A program made the translations under genes and the position numbers. Under the pieces are notes generated by a model. The model ran no database searches and had not been told where the DNA came from. It saw only the letters and a program-made list of their open reading frames with translations. A stretch of DNA of 57,739 nt, taken from assembly GCA_905215695.1 (NCBI GenBank), contig CAJMQN010000011.1:1-57739 (forward strand), given 5' to 3'. Position 1 is the first letter of the stretch. Each line of letters begins with the position of its first letter. This document shows positions 42,974 through 49,474 of this stretch, piece by piece. This DNA is from an uncultured bacterium. GTDB lineage: Bacteria; Bacillota; Clostridia; Christensenellales; HGM11417.

Positions 42974-43891
42974 GTGCCGATTATCATTCCGCGGGACATA
43001 CCCGCCTTTGAGACGCTCAAGAACGAAAATATCTTCGTCATGACCAAGAAACGCGCGATTGCGCAGGACATTCGTCCCATCGAGATTGCGATTGTGAACC
43101 TCATGCCGACCAAGGAGACGACGGAGACACAGCTCATCAGGCTTTTGTCCAATTCTCCTCTGCAGGTGAACATCACGCTTGTCAACACGGCGACCTATCG
43201 GAGCAAAAACGTGTCCCCCGAGCATTTAAAGAGGTTTTACAAGAACTTTGCGGAGATTCGGGACAAGAAATTCGACGGCATGATTATCACGGGCGCGCCG
43301 GTGGAGACCCTCGATTTCGAGGAGGTCGAGTACTGGAAGGAGCTGACAGAAATCATGGATTTTGCGGCGCAGAAGGTCACGAGCACCATCTTCATCTGCT
43401 GGGGCGCGCAGGCGGGGCTCTACTATCACTACGGCATTCAAAAGGTTCTGCTCGACAAAAAGCTCTTCGGGGTGTTTCCGCATGAGAAATGTGTGGAGTA
43501 CGAGCCGCTTTTAAAGGGGTTTGACGACGTATTTTATGTGCCGCATTCCCGCCATACGACCGTGCCCATTGAAAAGATTGCGGAATGCAGGGAGCTTGAA
43601 ATTCTCGCAAAGTCCGAGCGGGCGGGGGCGTCCATCGTCAAGTCCCGGGACAATCGCAGAATCTTTCTGACGGGGCATATGGAGTACGACAAATTCACGC
43701 TGAAAGCCGAGTACGACCGGGATATCGCAAAGGGTATGGAGATAGAACCGCCCGAAAACTACTTTACCGACGAAACGCATTCGGACGTATCGGTAACCTG
43801 GCACAGCACGGCAAACCTGCTGTTCTCGAATTGGCTGAACTATTACGTTTATCAGGTGACGCCTTACGACATCGAACAGGTGAAGGGTTGA
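42974..43891 (+). CDS. metAA: Homoserine O-acetyltransferase (MetA type)
   Basis: 305 residues from a GTG start at 42974 (GGGGAGGGGA upstream). The catalytic cysteine is Cys142 in FICWGAQAGLYYHYG; His235 and Glu237 lie in GHMEYDK. The residue that sets acyl-CoA choice, position 111, is Glu in ITGAPVETLDF, which in this family is associated with acetyl-CoA rather than succinyl-CoA. That agrees with the O-acetylhomoserine enzyme encoded just upstream. The stop codon overlaps the -35 of the ssrA promoter. Confidence 0.94.
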   Translation: MPIIIPRDIPAFETLKNENIFVMTKKRAIAQDIRPIEIAIVNLMPTKETTETQLIRLLSNSPLQVNITLVNTATYRSKNVSPEHLKRFYKNFAEIRDKKFDGMIITGAPVETLDFEEVEYWKELTEIMDFAAQKVTSTIFICWGAQAGLYYHYGIQKVLLDKKLFGVFPHEKCVEYEPLLKGFDDVFYVPHSRHTTVPIEKIAECRELEILAKSERAGASIVKSRDNRRIFLTGHMEYDKFTLKAEYDRDIAKGMEIEPPENYFTDETHSDVSVTWHSTANLLFSNWLNYYVYQVTPYDIEQVKG

Positions 43892-43916
43892 CAATTTGGC
43901 GGAAAGGGCATATAAT
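43888..43916 (+). promoter_or_regulatory. Promoter of ssrA
   Basis: TTGACA (43888-43893) and TATAAT (43911-43916), both perfect, are spaced by 17 bases. The transcript would open with a GCAGGA/TCCTGC hairpin (43921-43937) before the mature 5' end. Confidence 0.9.
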
Positions 43917-43943
43917 AATGGCAGGAGTCAATCCTGCTCTTTT

Positions 43944-44314
43944 GGGCCAGTTTCAGATTCGACTGGAAGCGGAGAACGCTGGAAGCATGCCGAGGGAGTC
44001 CGGCCTCGTAAAAACGGGCGCAAAAAATAAACGCTAACAATAGCAGAACCTATAGCGCTCCTGTAGCGCTCGCGGCTTAACTCATTTAAGCTCCGTCCGT
44101 CCGAAACTGCCCACGGTTTCGGGTGCGGGCGTCAAATCAGTGGGGAACTCCCATAAGAGCTGAATCTCCGGCTCATTTGGGTGACTTTAGGGGATATGCG
44201 CTTCGTCGGTTTGTCTGCGGACCGACGGGGTCGCGAGACTGACCACAGACTAAGCATGTAGAAACCACGGGCGAAACTTGCAACACCCGAGTGCAACTCT
44301 CGGCTGGTCCACCA
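43944..44314 (+). ncRNA. ssrA: Transfer-messenger RNA (tmRNA)
   Basis: The 5' GGGCCAG (43944-43950) pairs with CTGGTCC before the encoded ACCA end (44311-44314), forming the acceptor stem. GCATGCCGAGG...CCTCGTAAAA (pseudoknot 1 region), the GACTAAGCATGTAG stretch and the T-arm near the 3' end are characteristic. The resume codon is GCT at 44033. The tag reads ANNSRTYSAPVALAA with TAA at 44078-44080, ending in the ALAA degradation signal. It rescues ribosomes with SmpB, which lies 2.2 kb upstream. Confidence 0.97.
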
Positions 44315-44318
44315 AAAA

Positions 44319-44347
44319 AACCCGCACCCAAAAGGGTGCGGGTTTTA
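44319..44347 (+). terminator. Terminator of ssrA
   Basis: AACCCGCACCC (44319-44329) pairs with GGGTGCGGGTT (44334-44344) around AAAA, followed by TTTT. It reaches into the stop of the converging XRE gene and may serve both. Confidence 0.93.
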
Positions 44348-44584
44348 GTTTAATAATTCATCAATTGAACTTTTAAAATATGCAGCAATGATTTTCAATT
44401 CAATATCAGTCACAAAACGTTTCCCGTCCTCAATACGCTGAATCGCATTTTTGTCGAGGTCACAACCCAAAATCTGTAGTTGCTTGGCAAGAGCGTTTTG
44501 GGATAAATTTTTGTTTTTACGCAAAAGACAAATTTTCTTTCCGCAAATATTGTTGGTGCCGTCCGGCGCCTTATTTTTATACAT
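44345..44584 (-). CDS. XRE-family helix-turn-helix repressor beside ssrA
   Basis: 79 residues. A Cro/CI-type domain is seen: NLSQNALAKQLQILGCDLDK as the helix-turn-helix and IQRIEDGKRFVTDIELKIIA after it. Its DNA is much more AT-rich than the flanks. It is divergent from two microprotein genes, and a 27-base palindrome with TAATGACA/TGTCATTA arms (44594-44620) lies right upstream of its start, the likely operator. On its own strand TATAAT is at 44630-44625. Position at the 3' side of ssrA, a common integration site, suggests it came with a mobile element, but no integrase or repeated tmRNA end is seen. Confidence 0.85.
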   Translation of the reverse strand: MYKNKAPDGTNNICGKKICLLRKNKNLSQNALAKQLQILGCDLDKNAIQRIEDGKRFVTDIELKIIAAYFKSSIDELLN

Positions 44585-44593
44585 GATGACTCC

Positions 44594-44620
44594 CTAATGA
44601 CATTTAGTTGTTGTCATTAG
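44594..44620. promoter_or_regulatory. Palindromic operator of the ssrA-side XRE repressor
   Basis: CTAATGACA (44594-44602) and TGTCATTAG (44612-44620) are perfect inverted arms around nine bases. The right arm overlaps the -35 of the divergent promoter at 44611-44639, and the left arm lies between the minus-strand -10 and the repressor gene, so both directions can be repressed. Confidence 0.8.
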
Positions 44621-44639
44621 AGGTATTATATGCTATAAT
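44611..44639 (+). promoter_or_regulatory. Promoter of the microprotein pair
   Basis: TTGTCA (44611-44616) and a perfect TATAAT (44634-44639) are spaced by 17 bases, with TGC before the -10 (extended -10). Confidence 0.8.
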
Positions 44640-44682
44640 AAAAATATAATTGACACATACTGAATGTCAACGAGGAAAAATA

Positions 44683-44790
44683 ATGAAAATAATTTGTGAA
44701 AATGATTATTGCGTGTATCAAGAGGAAGGAAAATGCCGGTGTGACTATCTTGAAGTTGGCGTTTTGGGGATTTGCAGAAGTTGTATATGA
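44683..44790 (+). CDS. Cysteine-rich 35-residue microprotein
   Basis: MKIICENDYCVYQEEGKC is followed by a second half ending GVLGICRSCI, with six Cys at 5, 10, 18, 20, 31 and 34. The spacing suggests a tiny zinc-binding knuckle, similar in style to DUF1540-type clostridial peptides, though I cannot assign it firmly. GAGGAA lies before the ATG, and a consensus promoter covered by the XRE operator lies upstream. The stop overlaps the start of the next microprotein (ATGA). Too short for most gene finders, but promoter, ribosome binding site and coupling all support it. Confidence 0.6.
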   Translation: MKIICENDYCVYQEEGKCRCDYLEVGVLGICRSCI

Positions 44791-44882
44791 TAGAAGTCGA
44801 ACCTTCCATTCGAAAAGAAAGCAAAGAAAAACTGTTAAAAGAATTTTCAAAAGAAAGAAACCTGAATCATATAAAGGAATAA
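44787..44882 (+). CDS. Charged 31-residue microprotein coupled to the cysteine-rich one
   Basis: The ATG at 44787 overlaps the TGA of the previous frame (ATGA). The peptide is strongly charged and likely helical: SIRKESKEKLLKEFSKERN is its core, and it ends NLNHIKE. It has no strong ribosome binding site of its own, so translation would depend on the upstream frame. The same DNA in another phase is also open for 71 codons (44696-44911), but that frame lacks a start signal. Function unknown. Confidence 0.45.
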   Translation: MIEVEPSIRKESKEKLLKEFSKERNLNHIKE

Positions 44883-44883
44883 C

Positions 44884-44912
44884 TTGCAATCGGGTTGCAG
44901 ATATTTTATAAT
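44884..44912 (+). promoter_or_regulatory. Promoter of corA
   Basis: TTGCAA (44884-44889) and a perfect TATAAT (44907-44912) are spaced by 17 bases; AAGGAGG follows directly before the gene. Confidence 0.82.
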
Positions 44913-44931
44913 AGCGGGGTAAGGAGGACTT

Positions 44932-45804
44932 ATGATCGAAATACAAAAATACGGAGAAAAGGCGAAGTCCGAGCGTCCCGCGGCGCTCATTGCGGAGGAA
45001 TCTGCGATAAACGAAGTTTGCCCCGAAGACGCGGGGGAGATTCTCTCAAGACTTCGGCGCTCCAATATCAATAAACTCGACGAGGTTGACGGACTCTCCG
45101 TCATCACGCTAACCTATCCCGCGTTTCTCGAAGTCGGATTGCTCCGTTTGGGATTTTTGACTGATTTTCAAAAGACCGCTTACCTTTTACTGCCGCCGGA
45201 GGGCGAAATTCCCGCCTTCCGGGAGGAAGCCAAACGCGCAGGGACGCTGCACGGCTACTTTTTTTCTCTTCTTCTGCGCTTTTCGGAGGGGGACTCCGAG
45301 CGGCTGGAGGCTCTTGAAAAAAAGATTTCCGACCTCGAGGAAAAACTCATCGACGACCCTTACCGAAAGAACGCGGCAAAGGAAATCATCGGATACCGCA
45401 AACTCCTCTTAAAGCTCAAACAGCATTACGAATCGTTGACCGACGTTCTCGAATCCTTTGAACCGCCCAAGTGTCAGCTCGAAAAAGGAGACAAACCGAT
45501 TTTCGATATGCTCGCAAAGCGGCTCTCCCGTCTGCTCGATCAAGTTTTGAATCTGCGGGACTATATTTCGCAGGTGCGGGAGGCGTATCAGGCGCAGGTC
45601 GATATTCAGCAGAATCGGCTCATGAAGACGTTTACCGTCATCGCGGCAATCTTCATGCCCCTTCAGCTCATCACGGGTTGGTACGGCATGAATCTCGCGA
45701 TGCCCGAAACCAAACTCGCTTGGGTGTATCCCGTGCTTGCGGGGGTCTGCGCGGTCATCGTCGTGCTCTGCATTGTGCTCTTTAAAAAGAGAAAATGGTT
45801 CTAA
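44932..45804 (+). CDS. corA: CorA-family magnesium/cobalt transporter
   Basis: 290 residues. A soluble alpha/beta N-terminal domain and long helices (about 1-230) lead to two C-terminal membrane segments. Between them stands the selectivity motif GMN in ITGWYGMNLAMPE, the signature of CorA pentameric channels for Mg2+, Co2+ or Ni2+. The C-terminus KKRKWF is the usual basic tail. AAGGAGG lies upstream of the ATG. Single gene between the microprotein pair and a bidirectional terminator. Confidence 0.93.
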   Translation: MIEIQKYGEKAKSERPAALIAEESAINEVCPEDAGEILSRLRRSNINKLDEVDGLSVITLTYPAFLEVGLLRLGFLTDFQKTAYLLLPPEGEIPAFREEAKRAGTLHGYFFSLLLRFSEGDSERLEALEKKISDLEEKLIDDPYRKNAAKEIIGYRKLLLKLKQHYESLTDVLESFEPPKCQLEKGDKPIFDMLAKRLSRLLDQVLNLRDYISQVREAYQAQVDIQQNRLMKTFTVIAAIFMPLQLITGWYGMNLAMPETKLAWVYPVLAGVCAVIVVLCIVLFKKRKWF

Positions 45805-45813
45805 ACGAAAATT

Positions 45814-45837
45814 GCCGCCCCGAACGGGGCGGCTTTT
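45814..45837. terminator. Bidirectional terminator between corA and the dnaI-like gene
   Basis: GCCGCCCC (45814-45821) pairs perfectly with GGGGCGGC (45826-45833) around GAAC, followed by TTTT, between converging genes. Confidence 0.88.
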
Positions 45838-45838
45838 C

Positions 45839-46729
45839 CTATTTGGCGGAAAGGCGAGCGTCCTTTCCGTCGAAGAGATAGACCTTTGATTTGGATTTAT
45901 CGAACAGCCGGGAGAGCACGCGCTCGCCGTAAACGGTCTGCAAGTCTTTGGGCATAAGATTTGTGGTAAAAACCGTGAGTTTCTTTTTCTCCATTCGCGC
46001 GGATAGCACGGACAAAAACACGTTTCGTGCGTACTCGCCGCATGCCTCGCACCCGAGGTCGTCCACGACCAAGAGATCGCTGTCGGCGAGCGCGGAGAGA
46101 ATCACGCGCTTGTCCTCGTTCTTGTACAGCCCGGACAGGAGATCGAAGAAGGGATAGGCGGGGAAGAGAAGCGCCGTGCCGCCCTTCGCTTTGAGTTCGG
46201 TTGCGAGACACTTGGCGAGATGACTCTTTCCCGTACCCGTCTTGCCGCAATACACGAACACGCATTGCGAAAAGTTCTGCGGATTCTCGGCGAGCGATTT
46301 CGCCTCCGCATAGACTTTGCGGAAAAATCCGCGTTTTTCTTCTCCGAAGAGGTCATCCCTCGCCTCCGAAAAGAACTCGTCGGGAAGTCCGCCGAGGACG
46401 CTTTCCTCTATGAGCCGGTTAATCTCCTGCCGCAGGCAGCGGCAGGGGCGACCGCTCCCGTCGAACCCCGTGTCCCCGCAGAGCGGACAGTCCGGGTCGG
46501 GAAGGGAAAGCCGCAAACTCTTGCGCAGTGCGTCCAATCGTGACTTTGCCGCCGCGTATTCGGAAAGTTTTTCTCCCTTTGCCGCGAGGGGGGTCAGGGC
46601 GCGGAACTCCCGCTCCGCCGCGGCATATTTCGGGTCGGTTTCCGCCCGCCGGAGCGCGTCGCCGTATGCTTCCCTGCGGGCTTTTGCGCGGGACTGTATG
46701 CGTTCCGTCGCCGTCTGATAGATCGCCAT
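45839..46729 (-). CDS. DnaC/DnaI-like helicase loader ATPase
   Basis: 296 residues from the ATG at 46729 (AGGAGGCGGAT upstream). A helical N-terminus is followed by a cysteine cluster CPLCGDTGFDGSGRPCRC, probably zinc binding, and then an AAA+ domain: Walker A GKTGTGKSHLA and Walker B LLVVDDLG. This layout matches DnaI of Bacillus, which loads the replicative helicase. It follows the DnaD-domain gene by 11 bases, the usual primosome pairing in Bacillota. Related ATPases of transposons (IstB) differ in context. Confidence 0.88.
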   Translation of the reverse strand: MAIYQTATERIQSRAKARREAYGDALRRAETDPKYAAAEREFRALTPLAAKGEKLSEYAAAKSRLDALRKSLRLSLPDPDCPLCGDTGFDGSGRPCRCLRQEINRLIEESVLGGLPDEFFSEARDDLFGEEKRGFFRKVYAEAKSLAENPQNFSQCVFVYCGKTGTGKSHLAKCLATELKAKGGTALLFPAYPFFDLLSGLYKNEDKRVILSALADSDLLVVDDLGCEACGEYARNVFLSVLSARMEKKKLTVFTTNLMPKDLQTVYGERVLSRLFDKSKSKVYLFDGKDARLSAK

Positions 46730-46740
46730 ATCCGCCTCCT

Positions 46741-48150
46741 TTACTCTTCGTTCGCGAAGAGGGAATCGAGTTCCTCGCCCGAGTAGTCCCTCTGCGCAAA
46801 GTTCTGCTTTTTGGGCGCGAAGGCACTCCGAATATCCGCTTTTGCAATCTCCGCATCCGTAAAGAGCCCGTTCGTCTTGCAGTGGGAGAGGAGCTTGTGT
46901 ACTTCGCGAATGGGCGCGTATTCGTTTTTGCACTTCTCGCAGGCGGTCAGGATATTCTCGTCCGAAAAGCCCCAGGCGCGCCAGGTCGCGAGGTTCTGTC
47001 GGTCGTAGGTATTGACGCTTCGGGAGAGCTTGAAGAGGTCGAGAAGTTTCTTGATAAATTTGTCCGTCTCCGTGCGCTGGGCGAGATATTCGTCGATGCC
47101 CTCCTCGGAGAGAATGCCGCGGCGGAAGAGATTTTCAACGACGGCGTGCATGCCTTCGAGGGTCTGCGTGCCGCTGCGGTAGCAGGAATTTGCGAGTTTC
47201 TCGAGCGCGTCGGGGGAGAATCCGTAGTCTAACCAGGGAAGAATATAATTTTCGATTTCGGTGTCCAGCCGCTGCGCGTAGATGCCGAGCGCGCGGTTGA
47301 TGCGCAGGGCGCAGTCCTTTGCGCTCTCTTTGCTCTCGAGATAGGCTTTGATTTCCCGGCTCGAGAGTTTTTTGTTCTTAAAGAGCTCCAAGAGAAGTTC
47401 GTCGAGACGGTCGATGCCGCCCTTCGCCTTTTTTGCCATGCGCGCGACATAGAGGATGTTCTCCTGTTCAAAGCCGAATTCCTTGGTCCACTTGTTGTAG
47501 AGGGTATTGACGTCCTTGTCCGTGCCCTTGATGCCGAGCGCCTTGAAAATTTCGCCGAGTTCACGGGAGACGCGGTTGTAGTTTGCGAGTTCCGCCTCGC
47601 ATGCCTCAAGGGTCAGAATGTCCTTCGCCGCCCAGTTCTGCGCGACGGTGGTGATATATTTATAGCTGATGTTGTTGTCCTTGATCATCGTGCAGTACTT
47701 GATGATGAGAATGAGCGCCTCGGGTTCGAAACGGTAGGTCTCGATGAGATTGAAGTACTCGTTGAATTCGGAAGGGGTAATCATGCGCCCGGGAATGAGC
47801 GCCTGAATGTCCCGGCAGAGATCCTGATACTTTCCCGCCTTGATTTTCTTGGGCTTGACGCCCGCGGCGAGCGAACGGTACTCGACGGAGAGCGGGTCCT
47901 TCGAGAGAATATCGACAAGTCCGTATTCCTCGAAATAGGCGTACGCCTTATAGACGTCCTCGGCGGTGAGGGAGAGCGCTTTTTCGAGCTCGTCCGGGGA
48001 AGCGTCCCCCTTGCCGAGCAGAAACAGTCCGTAGATATAGACCTTGCAGAAATTTTCGGGGCAGATGGGCAGAAATTCCCGAATAAAAGTGTTGTCAAGC
48101 ATGGTCTTGCCTGCCGCTACGCAGTCGTTGGACAGTTTCAGAAAGCTCAT
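46741..48150 (-). CDS. DnaD-domain replication initiation protein
   Basis: 469 residues from the ATG at 48150 (AAGGGGG upstream). The N-terminal region (about 1-110) looks like the winged-helix part of DnaD/DnaB primosome proteins. The helical repeats further on, with ALILIIKYCTMIKDNNISYKY near 170-190 and again YNKWTKEFGFEQENILYVARMA and WRAWGFSDENILTACEKCK, match DnaD-type C-terminal domains, with the YxxxIxxxW-like pattern partly kept. It is longer than classical DnaD (about 230) and nearer DnaB in size. It should remodel DNA and recruit the helicase loader encoded next. Confidence 0.82.
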   Translation of the reverse strand: MSFLKLSNDCVAAGKTMLDNTFIREFLPICPENFCKVYIYGLFLLGKGDASPDELEKALSLTAEDVYKAYAYFEEYGLVDILSKDPLSVEYRSLAAGVKPKKIKAGKYQDLCRDIQALIPGRMITPSEFNEYFNLIETYRFEPEALILIIKYCTMIKDNNISYKYITTVAQNWAAKDILTLEACEAELANYNRVSRELGEIFKALGIKGTDKDVNTLYNKWTKEFGFEQENILYVARMAKKAKGGIDRLDELLLELFKNKKLSSREIKAYLESKESAKDCALRINRALGIYAQRLDTEIENYILPWLDYGFSPDALEKLANSCYRSGTQTLEGMHAVVENLFRRGILSEEGIDEYLAQRTETDKFIKKLLDLFKLSRSVNTYDRQNLATWRAWGFSDENILTACEKCKNEYAPIREVHKLLSHCKTNGLFTDAEIAKADIRSAFAPKKQNFAQRDYSGEELDSLFANEE

Positions 48151-48178
48151 GTTTTTCCCCCTTGGTAAAAAATCCTGC

Positions 48179-48207
48179 TTGCCATTTTCGGCAAATTCCA
48201 CTATAAT
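48179..48207 (+). promoter_or_regulatory. Promoter of sbcDC
   Basis: TTGCCA (48179-48184) and a perfect TATAAT (48202-48207) are spaced by 17 bases, giving a leader of about 110 bases. Confidence 0.78.
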
Positions 48208-48216
48208 GGATTTACT

Positions 48217-48245
48217 ATTATATCCGCAAAACCCCGCGCTGTCAA
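48217..48245 (-). promoter_or_regulatory. Promoter of dnaD-dnaI
   Basis: On the minus strand perfect TTGACA (48245-48240) and TATAAT (48222-48217) are spaced by 17 bases. It is back to back with the sbcDC promoter, only nine bases apart. Confidence 0.88.
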
Positions 48246-48322
48246 ATTTTTTCAGGTTCGAATTCTGAAGGCGCTATATGTTGGGGCGGCGCGCGGAGCG
48301 GATACGAACGGAGAATCGCTTT

Positions 48323-49474
48323 ATGAAAATTTTACATACCTCGGACTGGCATCTCGGCAAGCGGCTCGAGGGTAGGGACAGAACGGAGGAACAGCGGGAA
48401 ATTCTCGCGGACATCTCCCGCATTGCGGAGGAGAAAGCGTGCAAAATCGTGCTCGTCGCGGGGGACGTGTTCGATGTCTCCCTTCCCCCTGCGGAAGCGG
48501 AACGGCTGTACTATGACGCCCTTATCTCCCTCTCGGCGGGGGGAAGGCTCGTGTTCGTTGTCTCGGGCAACCACGACGACCCCGCCCGCGTCTCCTGCGC
48601 CGCCCGCGTTTTGGAGGCGCACAACGTGCTCGTCTGCTCCCCCGAGGGATTCCCCGAAATCTCCGCGCTCAAACACTTTCAAATAGTGTCGCGCACGCCG
48701 CGCTCCCTCGTGCTCGAGGGGTACGGGGAACGGGTGACCGTGACCGGGCTGTGCTATCCCTTCTCCTTTGCGGAGAACAGTGCGGAGCGGAGCTATACCG
48801 ATAACCTGCGCGCCCTGCTCGACGAAGATTTGACCCCGAAGGGCAGGCATATCCTGCTGACGCACCTGTTTGCGGCGGGGGCGAAGGCCTCGGGGGACGA
48901 ACGCGCCATCGAGGTCGGGGGCGCGCGGGTTGCGGACGTCTCCCTCTTCGAGGGGTACGACTATGTCGCGCTCGGGCACATTCACCGCTTTCAGCGGGTC
49001 AAAAACGGCTGTTATCCGGGCTCGATTGCGCAGTATTCCTTTGACGAAAGACAGGAAAAGGGGGTCGTCGTCTATGATACGCTCGACAATACCGCCGAAT
49101 TTGTGCCCCTCTCCGCAGGGCGAAAACTCCTGCGCCTGTCCGCGGAGGGCGTTGACCTCGGCATACAGGCGCTTGCGGCGCACGCGGAGAACTTTTGCGA
49201 GCTCACGCTCCGATTGGATCGCCCGCTCTCCTTTTCGGAGAATAAACTTTTGAAAAATTTTGAAAACCTCGTCTCTTTGAAAATCGAGCTCTCCGAAAAA
49301 CGGGAGGAGGGAAAGAGCTATCGCGCGCTCCGTCCCGAACAGCTCTTTTCCGCGTTCTGGGAGCAGAGATACGGAAAGGCGCCCGAGGAAGAGGTGATAG
49401 CCGAATTTCTGGATTTGCTCGAGGGCGGCGAGGACGTGACCGAAGAGGCGGCTGCCGCGGAGGATAGGGTATGA
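48323..49474 (+). CDS. sbcD: Exonuclease SbcD (Mre11-like)
   Basis: 383 residues from ATG 48323 (GGAG upstream). The calcineurin-type phosphoesterase motifs are complete: HTSDWHLG (Asp8, His10), VAGDVFD, VSGNHDDP, LLTHLF and LGHIHRF. It is the nuclease subunit that, with SbcC, opens hairpins and processes DNA ends. The stop overlaps the sbcC start (ATGA). Confidence 0.95.
   Translation: MKILHTSDWHLGKRLEGRDRTEEQREILADISRIAEEKACKIVLVAGDVFDVSLPPAEAERLYYDALISLSAGGRLVFVVSGNHDDPARVSCAARVLEAHNVLVCSPEGFPEISALKHFQIVSRTPRSLVLEGYGERVTVTGLCYPFSFAENSAERSYTDNLRALLDEDLTPKGRHILLTHLFAAGAKASGDERAIEVGGARVADVSLFEGYDYVALGHIHRFQRVKNGCYPGSIAQYSFDERQEKGVVVYDTLDNTAEFVPLSAGRKLLRLSAEGVDLGIQALAAHAENFCELTLRLDRPLSFSENKLLKNFENLVSLKIELSEKREEGKSYRALRPEQLFSAFWEQRYGKAPEEEVIAEFLDLLEGGEDVTEEAAAAEDRV

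Noticed and set aside
44315..44931. Prophage or island attachment site at the 3' end of ssrA
   Set aside because: The AT-rich patch and XRE gene invite this, but I find no second copy of the tmRNA 3' end and no integrase in the window.
44626..44946. 106-codon hydrophobic frame on the minus strand
   Set aside because: It overlaps the microprotein promoter, both microproteins and the corA promoter, and has no ribosome binding site.
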